A stretch of 64,000 bases of DNA. Origin: CALMEC01 sp963777565. Lineage in GTDB: Bacteria > Actinomycetota > Thermoleophilia > Miltoncostaeales > Miltoncostaeaceae. The stretch lies in contig CAVZQZ010000010.1 of NCBI GenBank assembly GCA_963777565.1, forward strand, positions 310,001 to 374,000. The letters are read 5' to 3'. Every line of letters begins with the position of its first letter. The first letter of the stretch is position 1. Shown one piece after another: positions 1 through 9,481 of this stretch. The translations under genes were made by a program, and so were the position numbers. The notes under the pieces are model-generated. The model was not told the origin of the DNA. It searched no databases and saw only the letters and a list, made by a program, of their open reading frames with translations.

Positions 1-195
1 CCGCCGGAACCCCGCCGTCGAATCGAGCACGATGGCCTGGGCCACGATGATCCGCGTTCCGTCGAACGTCACCGCCGGGGCGCCGTGCAGGGTGTAGCCG
101 TCATCGAGCGCGGCGCTCACGCGTTCGCAGAACGCACGATCGTCCGGGCCGGTCAGCACCCGGTAGCGCAGCTTCGCGGTTGGCTCGTCAGTCAT
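1..195 (-). CDS. DUF1737-family small protein (3' end outside window)
   Basis: Sixty-five codons are visible from an ATG at 195 and the frame is still open at the window edge, so the C-terminus is missing. The translation starts MTDEPTAKLRYRVLTGPDD and continues with AFCERVSAALDDGYTLHG, then VAQAIVL. This matches the pattern of the DUF1737 family: a YRVLTG strand, a helix, DGYxLHG, then a VAQA strand. The family is a small cytosolic fold with no established function. The next gene, a protease, lies about 140 bases upstream on the same strand, so co-transcription is possible. Confidence 0.75.
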   Translation of the reverse strand, partial: MTDEPTAKLRYRVLTGPDDRAFCERVSAALDDGYTLHGAPAVTFDGTRIIVAQAIVLDSTAGFRR

Positions 196-337
196 GTCTC
201 GTGTCCTTTCATCCGAGTGGGGTGCCGTCACGGCGAGCGACGCGACCTCGGCTCCGAAGCCTCGCAGACCCGCCGCCGAATCGGCAGGGTCGCGCCCGGG
301 CGGTTCGTCCCTCGCGCCGAGGACCGTCGCGCCGCTC

Positions 338-1354
338 CTACTCGGACGGCAGCTCCCGCGGACGCAGCGCGACATGCTGCAGCGATCCCTCGCGCAACAG
401 GGAGACGGTGATTTCCACGTCGATCGCCTCCGCCGTCATCAGCCGCTGCAGGTCGTCGACGCCGCCGATCGGGGTGTCGCCCAGCGCGACGATGAGATCC
501 TCGGCCCGGATGCCGGCGTGGGCGGCGGGGCCGTCGGCGACGACCTCGACCACCTCGAGGCCGTGCGAGCGACCAAGCTCCGCGGCCAGGCGTGGTGGGA
601 GCGGCCGCGTGCCGCCTGCGATGCCCACGTAGGCACGCCGCACGCGGCCGTCGCGCATCAACGTCGCCAGGATGCCCCGCGTCGTTGAGTCGATCGGCAC
701 CGCCAACCCCAGCCCGACGCCCGCGACGGCGGTGTTGACGCCGATGACCCGCCCGCGCCCGTCGGCGAGCGCGCCGCCGGAGTTGCCGGGGTTCAGCGCG
801 GCGTCGGTCTGGATCACGTTCTCGACGATCCTGGCGTGGCGGCCCGCCCGGAGGGGGAACGCCCGTCCCAGTGCGCTCACCACGCCGGCGGTGACCGAGC
901 CGCCAAAGCCCAGCGGGTTGCCGATCGCGACGACGAGCTGCCCGACCTGAAGCTCACCCGCGTCGCCGAGCGTCGCGTGGGGCAGGTGCGGGACCTCGGC
1001 CCGCAGGACCGCAAGGTCCGAGAGCGGATCCGCGCCGATGACCCGGGCGGTCGTCTCGGTCCCGTCGGCGAACGCCGCGGTCACGGGTCCGTCGGCGCCG
1101 TCGACGACATGCGCGGACGTCAGCAGGTATCCGTCCGGCGTGATCACGACGCCGCTGCCGCTGCCGGCCTGGCGACGTCCGCGGACGCTTCGCGAGACCC
1201 GCAGGTTTGCGACCGCGGGCCCCACGAGCTTGGCCACGCGCGTGATCACCTGCGAATAGGCGTCGAGCGCCTCCCCGTCTGTTGGTCCCGTGGGCGCGCC
1301 TGACGGTCCTCCATCCGGTTGGAGCGGTGCGTCGATCAGGACGATGTCCCCCAT
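338..1354 (-). CDS. HtrA/DegP-like serine protease with one PDZ domain, no membrane anchor
   Basis: A 338-residue S1C-type trypsin-like protease. The catalytic triad is readable as His82 (TSAHVVDG), Asp113 (DPLSDLAVL) and Ser192 (NPGNSGGAL), followed by a single PDZ domain from about residue 240 to 330 (YVGIAGG, then DGPAAHAGI, then EDLIVALGD). Family members cut or hold misfolded proteins, usually outside the membrane. Here the N-terminus is hydrophilic with no signal peptide or membrane helix, so the enzyme is predicted to be cytosolic unless the start is misplaced. Another HtrA-like gene at 38847 has the reverse design: a membrane anchor but no PDZ domain. Confidence 0.9.
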   Translation of the reverse strand: MGDIVLIDAPLQPDGGPSGAPTGPTDGEALDAYSQVITRVAKLVGPAVANLRVSRSVRGRRQAGSGSGVVITPDGYLLTSAHVVDGADGPVTAAFADGTETTARVIGADPLSDLAVLRAEVPHLPHATLGDAGELQVGQLVVAIGNPLGFGGSVTAGVVSALGRAFPLRAGRHARIVENVIQTDAALNPGNSGGALADGRGRVIGVNTAVAGVGLGLAVPIDSTTRGILATLMRDGRVRRAYVGIAGGTRPLPPRLAAELGRSHGLEVVEVVADGPAAHAGIRAEDLIVALGDTPIGGVDDLQRLMTAEAIDVEITVSLLREGSLQHVALRPRELPSE

Positions 1355-1403
1355 CGCTCGACGGTAGCACCGGCGAACTTTGTGCCGCCTCGGGGCGCTT
1401 TGT

Positions 1404-2399
1404 ATGGTCGGCCCCGTGCGACAGCGGGAACTGGGATCGGGTGGGCCGACCGTCGGAGCCGTCGGATTCGGGGCGATGTCGCTCTCCGGCGTCTACGGCG
1501 AGGCCGACGATGCGGAGTCGATCGCCACCCTGCATGCGGCGCTGGACCTCGGGGTCACGCTGATCGACACGGCCGACGTCTACGGCGCGGGCCACAACGA
1601 GGGCCTCGTGGGCCGCGCACTCCGGGGGCGACGCGACGAGGCGGTGCTGTGTACCAAGTTCGGGTTCGTCGATCCGTACGGCGGCGAGCCCCGCGTCAAC
1701 GGCAGCCCCGAGCATGCCCGCCGCTCGATCGACGAGAGCCTCGCCCGGCTCGGCGCGGACCACGTCGACCTCTGGTACCTCCATCGGATCGACCCGCGCG
1801 TACCGATCGAGGAGACCGTCGGCGCGATGGCCGAGCAGGTCGAGCTCGGCAAGGTCCGTCACCTCGGCCTATCAGAGGCATCCGCCGCCACGATCCGTCG
1901 CGCCCACGCCGTCCATCCCGTCGCAGCGGTGCAGAGCGAGTACGCCCTTTGGACGCGCGACGTCGAGGCCGAGGTGCTTCCCACGCTCGCCGAGCTCGGC
2001 ATCGCCCTGGTGGCCTTCAGCCCGCTGGGACGCGGCCTGCTCGCCGGTGGCCTCACGCCGGACACGTCGTTCGGGGACACCGACCTGCGCCGGGTCATCC
2101 CGCGGTTCGAGGGCGAGCGACTCGAGCGCAACCTCGACCTCGCGGTCCGGCTGCGTCAGATCGCGACGGTCCGCGGCGCTGAGCCGGCCCAGATCGCGCT
2201 GGCATGGCTCCTCGCCAAGCACGAGCGCATCATCCCGATCCCCGGCACCCGCCGGCGCGCCCACCTCGAGGCGAACGCCGCAGCCGCCGAGATCGACCTC
2301 ACGGACGTCGAGATCGCGCTGCTCGACGAAATCGGCCACCCCGCGACCGTGGTTGGCGATCGCTACCCAGCCGAGTACATGCGGCTGGTCGACGGCTGA
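1404..2399 (+). CDS. aldo/keto reductase
   Basis: About 331 residues with a complete TIM-barrel AKR pattern: the motif DTADVYGAGHNE carries the active-site Asp and Tyr, TKFGF carries the Lys, and WYLHRIDP carries the His. The C-terminal IPIPGTR segment contacts the NADP phosphate in this superfamily. It resembles the AKR11/AKR13-type yajO/GSP69 group that reduces aldehydes or ketones with NADPH. The substrate cannot be read from sequence. ATG 1404 is chosen; GTG 1416 (then RQRELGSG) is an equally good start that begins exactly at the first barrel strand. The gene is divergent from the protease at 1354. Confidence 0.88.
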   Translation: MVGPVRQRELGSGGPTVGAVGFGAMSLSGVYGEADDAESIATLHAALDLGVTLIDTADVYGAGHNEGLVGRALRGRRDEAVLCTKFGFVDPYGGEPRVNGSPEHARRSIDESLARLGADHVDLWYLHRIDPRVPIEETVGAMAEQVELGKVRHLGLSEASAATIRRAHAVHPVAAVQSEYALWTRDVEAEVLPTLAELGIALVAFSPLGRGLLAGGLTPDTSFGDTDLRRVIPRFEGERLERNLDLAVRLRQIATVRGAEPAQIALAWLLAKHERIIPIPGTRRRAHLEANAAAAEIDLTDVEIALLDEIGHPATVVGDRYPAEYMRLVDG

Positions 2400-2524
2400 G
2401 GGCGTCGCGCCGGCGGGAGGACGGATGGCCCGGGCGAAGGGGCCCGAGGCCACTGATCTGACGGGCGCGGCCCTGGCATCGTCCGCGGCCCGCGATCACC
2501 CCGAGTGAACGAGGAAGTCACCCG

Positions 2525-2986
2525 ATGTCTCTCTACGAGTTCCTGCTGTTCGTGCACATCCTCATGGCGGTCACCTGGGTCGGCGGCGACATCGCGCTCC
2601 AGGTGCTGGCGATCCGCGCGACAAGCGCGAAGGACCCGGCGCGCACGGCCTCGCTCACCGCCGACATCGAGTGGATGGGCCTTCGGGTGTTCATGCCCGC
2701 GTCCATCCTGCTGCTCATCTTCGGAATCTGGACGACGTCAGAGGGCAACTGGGACTTCGGCCAGGCGTGGATCTCGATCGGGTTCGGGGCGTTCCTCTTC
2801 TCGTTCTTTCTGGGGATGGCGTTCCTGGGCCCCGAGTCGGGGCGCATCAAGCAGCTCATGCGGGAGCGCTCCTACGAGGACCCCGAGGTGCAGCGCCGGA
2901 TCGGGCGGATCATGCTGTTCTCGCGGATCGAGCTGTTCGTCCTGCTCGTGGCGATCTGGGCGATGGTGGCCAAGCCCGGCCTGTAG
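2525..2986 (+). CDS. DUF2269-type integral membrane protein
   Basis: A 153-residue protein with four predicted membrane helices: residues about 4-26, 55-72, 80-105 and 130-150. The first helix carries FVHILMAVTWVGGD, the hallmark of DUF2269 and related CopD-like small membrane proteins, where the conserved His and Trp may bind haem or metal. The function is unknown. ATG 2525 is preceded by GAGGAAG at about eight bases, which fixes the start. No obvious partner lies next to it. Confidence 0.8.
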   Translation: MSLYEFLLFVHILMAVTWVGGDIALQVLAIRATSAKDPARTASLTADIEWMGLRVFMPASILLLIFGIWTTSEGNWDFGQAWISIGFGAFLFSFFLGMAFLGPESGRIKQLMRERSYEDPEVQRRIGRIMLFSRIELFVLLVAIWAMVAKPGL

Positions 2987-3073
2987 CCCGCCGCACGATG
3001 CGACAGGGCCGATCCGGCCCGTTGTGATGTCATGGGCGGTCGCTCTCGGGACGCCCCCTCGGGCCCCTCGTGC

Positions 3074-3913
3074 TCACACGGGCGTGTCGGGCACGACGCC
3101 GCTCACCGCGAGCAGTGAGGGCTGTACGACGAGCGTGGAGTCCTCCTCACCGATTGCGGCGAGCTCCGCGGCCAGCTCGCCGACCTCCTCCGCGGTCCCG
3201 ACCCCGGCCGCGATCGCGCCGGGTGCGGCCTCGAGAAAGGTGTACTCCCAGAGGCGCTTGTGTTCCCCAGTGGAAAAGCTCGGCTGGTGGACGGACACGC
3301 TCAACCCGGTGAGCCCGAGTGCACGGAACATCCCGAACAGCCTCCGCCCCACGTCGTAGTCCACGCCGAGCATTTCGCCCACCTGCGCGCCGAGCGCGAC
3401 GAAACGCGGGTAGGCGCGGGTCGGCGGATCGGTGAACAGGCTGCTGAGCAACATGTCCTGCACCACCAGGACGCCGCCGGGCCGCACGAGGCCCGCCATC
3501 TGCGCAAGCGCGTCGGCGGGTCGCTGAAGATGGCACAGAAGAAATCGGCAGAACGCCAGATCGAACGCCCCTCGGGGCAAGCCGGGCTCGTAGGCGCTCC
3601 CTTCGATGAACGAGATGTTGTCGAGCCCGTTTCTCGCCGCCCGCTCTCGACCGTACGCGAGCTGGTCGGCGCTGACGTCGAGGGCGGTGACGTGGCCGGT
3701 CGGTCCGATGCGCTCGCCGAACCAGCACGACACCTGCCCGGTGCCGCACCCGATGTCGGCGACATGCCAACCCTCGGTCAGCCCCCGCTCCTCGCAGGCC
3801 GCCCGCGAGGAAGCGCCGTATACCTCGTCGAGCAGCTCCAGGCGAGCGGCACCCCGGTCACCCGTGGCCAGCACGTAGTCGTCGCCAACCGAAACTCGTT
3901 CGCTTCCCGTCAT
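3074..3913 (-). CDS. class I SAM-dependent methyltransferase
   Basis: The chosen start gives 279 residues. The SAM-binding motif I is VADIGCGTGQVSCWF (about residues 50-64), followed by the acidic VTALDVSADQL motif II and the LVRPGGVLVVQD strand. It most resembles UbiE/Trm-like small-molecule methyltransferases; no substrate is evident. The frame is open upstream to 4114, but ATG 3913 has a GGGAGAG ribosome site and begins at the usual family N-terminus (MTGSERVSVGDDYVLA). The C-terminal third, from about residue 180, is variable in the family and probably binds substrate. Confidence 0.85.
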   Translation of the reverse strand: MTGSERVSVGDDYVLATGDRGAARLELLDEVYGASSRAACEERGLTEGWHVADIGCGTGQVSCWFGERIGPTGHVTALDVSADQLAYGRERAARNGLDNISFIEGSAYEPGLPRGAFDLAFCRFLLCHLQRPADALAQMAGLVRPGGVLVVQDMLLSSLFTDPPTRAYPRFVALGAQVGEMLGVDYDVGRRLFGMFRALGLTGLSVSVHQPSFSTGEHKRLWEYTFLEAAPGAIAAGVGTAEEVGELAAELAAIGEEDSTLVVQPSLLAVSGVVPDTPV

Positions 3914-4117
3914 CGCGCTCTCCCTGATTGGTGGGACCAAGGACGCTGGGTGAGCGTACGCGTTCTCCGAGGCGCCGGATGGGATGAGCCGCAGCCGTGC
4001 CGGTCCCGTGGCGAAGCCCGGCGCGGACCCGGGCGCCTCGCCGGGGAGGGCACCCGCGTCGCTCGACGTCCCGCCGAGTGGGGCCGCGGCAGATCCCGCT
4101 CGGCGTGAAGCCAACCG

Positions 4118-5403
<1,286 letters not shown>

Positions 5404-5417
5404 CGAGTGGACCTCTC

Positions 5418-6764
5418 CTAGCTCTCGGGCGCCAGGTTGTCGAACTTCGCGTACCGGTCCATGGAACGTCAGCTTGACGCGGCCGGTGGGACCGTGGCGG
5501 TTCTTCGCGATGTCGAGCGCTCGGCGATGCCCTTCTCCTCGCTGTCCTTGTTGTAGTAGTCGTCGCGGTAGATCATCAGGACGAGGTCGGCGTCCTGCTC
5601 GATGGCTCCCGACTCGCGCAGGTCGGACAGGAGCGGGTGCTTGTCGGTGCGGGCGTCCGGGCGCACGGTTGAGCTGCGAGACGCAGATGATCGGCACGTC
5701 GAGGTCGCGCGCCAGCAGCTTGAGCGCCCGCGAGATGGCGGAGATCTCCTGCACGCGGTTCTCGTCGCGCCGCCCGCGTCCCGGGGCGCCTTCCATGAGC
5801 TGGATGTAGTCGACGATCACGAGGTCGAGCCCGAACCGGCTCTTGAGGCGCCGCGCCTTGGTGCGCATCTCGCGACGGTGACGCCCTTCCGAGTCGTCGA
5901 TGAACAACGTTCGACTTGGCGAGCCGGTCGGCGGCCTGGCCGATGCGCGACCAGTCGTCCGTGCGAGAGGCGCCCGGTGCGCAGGCGGCTGCCGTCGACC
6001 ATCGCGGTGGACGAGAGCATGCGGCCGCACGATCTCGTCGGCCGACATCTCGATGCTGAAGATGGCGACGGTCTTGCCGTCGTCGAGAGCGGCGTTTGCG
6101 GCCATACCGAGCGCCAGGGCCGTCTTGCCCATGCTCGGGCGGGCGGCGACGACCACGAGGTTCGCGGGGCGGAGCCCGCCCGTCATCTTGTCGAGGTCGA
6201 GGAAGCCTGTCGCCAAGCCCGGTGATCTCCACGCCCCGCTCGGACGCGGCGACGAGCCGCTCGACTCCGGCGTGCACGAGGTCCTGCGCGCTCACGAAGT
6301 CGCCGCGCGTCGCCTTCTGCGAGAGCCCGTAGACGAGGTCCTCGGCTCGCTGGACCATGTCGTCGGTCTCACCCTCGCGGCCCGCGACGATCCCCTCGAT
6401 CTCCTGGCTGACCAGGAGGAGCCGCCGCTGGGTGGCGGCGTTGTGGACGATCTCGCCGTAGGTGCGGTAGCTCGCGGCGATGTAGGCCGTCTCGACGACG
6501 TCGAGGATCGCCTCCTTGCCGCCGGCGTTGTCGAGGGTGCCCGACTTGGTGAGCTGCTCGATGACGGTGATCGGCTCGATCGGCTCGCCCGCGTGGAACA
6601 GATCCTGCATCGCCCGGAAGATCAGGCGGTGCCCCTCACGGTAGAAGTCGTCGGCGCTGACGATGCCGAGCGCCTCGGCGAAGTTGCCCGACGCATCCAT
6701 CAAGCGCGCCGAGCAGCATCTGCTCGGCTTCGAGGTTCTGGGGTGGTGGGACGCGCTCGGCCAT
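5418..6764 (-). CDS. dnaB: replicative DNA helicase, reading frame broken by multiple indels
   Basis: DnaB is the hexameric 5'-3' helicase at the replication fork. Family segments can be followed across frames: N-terminal MAERVPPPQNLEAEQMLLGA, the domain around YREGHRLIFRAM, the linker, MTGGLRPANLVVVAARPSMG with the Walker A ARPSMGKTALAL, IVDYIQLM (Walker B), ICVSQLNR, DLRESGAIEQDADLV and GPTGRVKLTFHGP. Shifts occur near 6702, 6215, 6024, 5960, 5907, a compensating pair near 5884 and 5871, then 5659, 5519 (two bases) and 5456. The restored length is about 445 residues. ATG 6764 has a GGGACGGGA ribosome site. No intein is seen. Confidence 0.9.
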
Positions 6765-6802
6765 TCCCGTCCCGCGAGCGCGCTCCGGGGCGCGGGCTGC
6801 GC

Positions 6803-7266
6803 TCAGGACTCGCCGTCGAGCAGCGGGCTGACGATCGTCTTGACCTGGGCGACGACGCCTGCCACCACCTCGACCGGGATCACGTAGGTGCCGGTCTGGC
6901 GGATCGGCGGGTCGATCGTGATGTCGTGGCGGTCGATTTCGCATCTGCCGCGCCTCACGGATCGCATCGGCGACGTCCTGCGCCGTGATCGAGCCGAACA
7001 GGCGCCCGTCGCCGCCGGCCTTGGACTTGAGGGTGAGAATCGTGCGGTTGAGGAGGTCCGCGATCTGGTGGGCCTCCGCCGCCCGCTTCGCCGCGGTCGC
7101 CTTCTCGGCCTCGATGCGCCGCTGCGCCTCGGCGATGCGAGACGGCGGTCGCGAGCTCAGCCAGCTTGCGCGGCAGCAGGTAGTTGCGGAGGTAGCCGCG
7201 GGTGACGTTGACGACGGCTCCCGGCTTTCCGAGCCCTTCGACTTCCTTCAGCAGGATCGCTTGCAT
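6803..7266 (-). CDS. rplI: 50S ribosomal protein L9, two frame breaks
   Basis: The N-terminal L9 domain is unmistakable: MQAILLKEVEGLGKPGAVV, then VTRGYLRNYLLPRKLA, the rRNA-binding signature. After about residue 44 the frame changes near 7138 into RRIEAEKATAAKRAAE, then LFGSITAQDVADAI. It changes again near 6941 into IEIDRHDITI-like and TGTYVIPVEV segments. Deleting one base at each site gives about 153 residues, the usual L9 length. It sits between ssb and dnaB; rpsR, which commonly lies between ssb and rplI, is absent here. The stop is TGA at 6803-6805. Confidence 0.92.
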
Positions 7267-7288
7267 GTCTGGCTGTGTCTCCTCGGGC

Positions 7289-7747
7289 CTAGAACGGGAT
7301 GTCGTCGTCGGCGCCGCCGGCCGCGGGCGCCGCCATGTCGCTCGTGTCGACGGGCAGATCGCTGCCCGCCGGTGCCGACCAGCCGCCGCCTCCCCCCTCG
7401 CCGCCGCTGTCGCCGCGCGAGTCGAGGAAGAAGACGTCGTTCGCGACGATCTCGGTTGACTGGCGCTTGCCGCCGTCCTGCGCCGTCCATTCGCGCCACG
7501 AGAGGCGGCCGTCGACGCCGATGCGCCGACCCTTGGCGAGGTAGTTGCTCGCGGTCTCCGCCTGGCGGCCGAAGACGACGACGTCGAAGAAGTTGGACTT
7601 GTCGCCCCACTGGCCGTTCTCGTCGCGCGAGCGGCTCGACACGGCGAGGCGCATCGAGCACACGGCGTCGCCGCCGGCGGTGTGCCGGAGCTCGGGGTCG
7701 CGCGTGAGTCGCCCGACCAGGGTCACACGGTTCAGATCTGCTGCCAC
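7289..7747 (-). CDS. ssb: single-stranded DNA-binding protein
   Basis: A 152-residue SSB. The OB-fold runs over about residues 1-110 (LNRVTLVGRLTRDPELR, FFDVVVFGRQAE, YLAKGRRIGVDGRL). A Gly-rich linker follows, then the canonical acidic tip DDDIPF that recruits repair and replication proteins. The GTG at 7747 is chosen because GAAGGAG lies eight bases before it and the protein then begins with the conserved OB-fold strand. The reading frame is intact, unlike the three genes after it. It follows rpsF by 17 bases. Confidence 0.96.
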   Translation of the reverse strand: MAADLNRVTLVGRLTRDPELRHTAGGDAVCSMRLAVSSRSRDENGQWGDKSNFFDVVVFGRQAETASNYLAKGRRIGVDGRLSWREWTAQDGGKRQSTEIVANDVFFLDSRGDSGGEGGGGGWSAPAGSDLPVDTSDMAAPAAGGADDDIPF

Positions 7748-7764
7748 TGCTCGCTCCTTCGGTG

Positions 7765-8178
7765 CTATCGGGACCGGCGGCGCTGCGGACGCTGCGGGCG
7801 CGGGAACGGCGATTCGCCGTCCGGCCGGTCGTCGGCCGGGGGCTGGGCGCCCTTCTCCCGCTGGATCTCGGCCTGCGCGCGGCTGAGCCGGATGGTCTGC
7901 GAGCGCAGGACGACGTCTTTGTTGATCGACAAGACGCGCTCGATCTCGCTGAGCGCGGACCCCGGCGCGTCGCACGTGAGCACCATGTAGCGGCCGGTTG
8001 CCTGCCCCCCCATGGGGAAGGCGATCCGGCGCTCGCCCCAGTCGTCGAGTTGGACGACGGCGCCGTCGCCTCCGACCACCAGCCGGCGGACGCGTTCCAC
8101 GATGTCGTCGTGGCGTTCGCCGCCGACCTCGGGGTTCAGGATGAGCATGATTTCGTACGGGTTGATCCCAGCCTCCAA
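7765..8178 (-). CDS. rpsF: 30S ribosomal protein S6, unusual start codon
   Basis: The S6 fold is clear: NPYEIMLILNPEV, the helix VERVRRLVVGGDGAVVQLDD, WGERRIAFPM and GRYMVLTC. A basic, Pro-rich tail ends in RRRSR. The protein binds S18 and 16S rRNA in the small subunit platform. The start is odd: family members begin two or three residues before YEI, where this gene has ATC (8166-8164) five bases after a perfect GGAGG. The only conventional alternative is TTG at 8178, which overlaps that GGAGG. I give the TTG coordinate; ATC initiation or a base error (ATG to ATC) are the other readings. Confidence 0.9.
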   Translation of the reverse strand: MEAGINPYEIMLILNPEVGGERHDDIVERVRRLVVGGDGAVVQLDDWGERRIAFPMGGQATGRYMVLTCDAPGSALSEIERVLSINKDVVLRSQTIRLSRAQAEIQREKGAQPPADDRPDGESPFPRPQRPQRRRSR

Positions 8179-8366
8179 AGCTGTTCGTCGACGATCGAGG
8201 CGGGTCGCCTCAACGCGCGCAGACGCCAAATTCCGGCGTGAGCAGGCGCGACAATATACCAGCGAAACGTCCCACGTTGCGCACGTTCGTTGCGATTCTG
8301 ACGCCACTTTGCGCCATCTGTCGGGCATCGGGTCTACGATGGCGGCGACCGTCTGAGGAGGAAGTC

Positions 8367-8669
8367 ATGGGAGCCATCGGTCGTTTTCTCATCGCGACCG
8401 CCGCAGGAGCAGGTCTCGGAGCCGGAGCGGCCCTCGCCCGCCGGCGCCGGCTCGCCGCCCAGGCCGTGCAGCCGTCCGGACCGGCCCCGTGGCAGGAGCC
8501 CGAGTCCGAGCCTGCCGCACAGGCTGTCGTGCCCGCCCCGCAGGCGCCGCCGGCCCCGACGGCGGACGCGCAGACCCACGTGGCGGACCTCGAGGCCGCA
8601 CGCGCACGCCTTCGTCAGCGAGCGGCGGAGCTGCGCGCCGAGATGGAGGACTCGCCGTCGCACGGTTGA
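8367..8669 (+). CDS. small membrane-anchored hypothetical protein
   Basis: One hundred residues. A single hydrophobic N-terminal helix (FLIATAAGAGLGAGAALA, about residues 7-24) is followed by an Arg patch, a Pro/Ala/Gln-rich stretch and a C-terminal helix with charged heptads (VADLEAARARLRQRAAELRA, about 74-93) that could form a coiled coil. ATG 8367 follows GAGGAGGAAG, a strong ribosome site. The stop overlaps the likely TTG start of the next gene, so the two are probably translated together. I do not recognise the family. Confidence 0.7.
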   Translation: MGAIGRFLIATAAGAGLGAGAALARRRRLAAQAVQPSGPAPWQEPESEPAAQAVVPAPQAPPAPTADAQTHVADLEAARARLRQRAAELRAEMEDSPSHG

Positions 8670-9481
8670 CCCGTTTGCGACTGGCCTCGGCCGTCGGCGT
8701 CGCCATTTGCATCGCCCTCGCCGGTCCGGCGCTCGGGGTGCGGTTCGCGGTCAAGGGTGACTGGGGGAGCGGCACGCTCAGCCAGGCCTCCGTCACCACG
8801 CGCATGTGCCAGGAGTACCAGAAGGCCAGGTTCGCGTTCGTGCTGACGACCGGCGACAACTTCTACCCCAGCGGCACGGCCAGCCCGGCAACCTTCAACA
8901 CGCCCGAGCGGTGCCTCATCGACTTGGGTGTCCGCTATCGGGCGGCGTGGGGCAATCACGACCTCGGCGGACGGTCGACCGCGACGACGCTCGGGAGCCC
9001 GTCGCGCTGGTACACGTTCCTCGCCGGGCCCGCGCGCCTGGTGGTGCTCGACGCCAACCAGCCCGACAACCCCACGCAGCTCGCGTTCCTGCGCCGGGTG
9101 CTGGCCGCGGAGAAGGCCCGGCCGGTCATCGTGGCCTACCACCAGCCCACCCGCACCGCCGGGCTCCACGAGCCGCAGCTGGTACAGCAGCGCGTGTGGG
9201 AGCCGCTGTTCGTGAAGTACAAGGTGCGGCTCGTGCTGCAGGGGCACAACCACCAGTACGAGCGCATCCAGTACAAGACGGTCACCTACGTCACCACCGG
9301 CGGCGGCGGCGCGAACCTCTACCCGTGCACGCGCAAGGCGGCCGGCCTGGTCGTCTGCAAACCCGTATACCACTTCCTGCAGGTCGAGGTCACGCCGACC
9401 AAGATCGGGGTCCGCGCGATCGCCGCCACTGGGGCGATCGTCGACCGGTTCCGGATCAACCTCACGCAGCCGACGGGCTGA
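8666..9481 (+). CDS. secreted calcineurin-like metallophosphoesterase
   Basis: A 271-residue protein with a signal peptide (LASAVGVAICIALAGPALG). All metal-binding motifs of the calcineurin-like fold are present: KGDWGSG, TTGDNFYPSG, WGNHDLGG, AYHQPTRTAG and LQGHNHQYER. This resembles the purple-acid-phosphatase/tartrate-resistant branch, so a secreted phosphatase is likely; the substrate is unknown. The frame is open upstream, but the TTG at 8666 sits in a TTGA overlap with the preceding stop and begins just before the signal peptide. It overlaps the convergent gene that ends at 9462 by 20 bases. Confidence 0.85.
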   Translation: MTRLRLASAVGVAICIALAGPALGVRFAVKGDWGSGTLSQASVTTRMCQEYQKARFAFVLTTGDNFYPSGTASPATFNTPERCLIDLGVRYRAAWGNHDLGGRSTATTLGSPSRWYTFLAGPARLVVLDANQPDNPTQLAFLRRVLAAEKARPVIVAYHQPTRTAGLHEPQLVQQRVWEPLFVKYKVRLVLQGHNHQYERIQYKTVTYVTTGGGGANLYPCTRKAAGLVVCKPVYHFLQVEVTPTKIGVRAIAATGAIVDRFRINLTQPTG

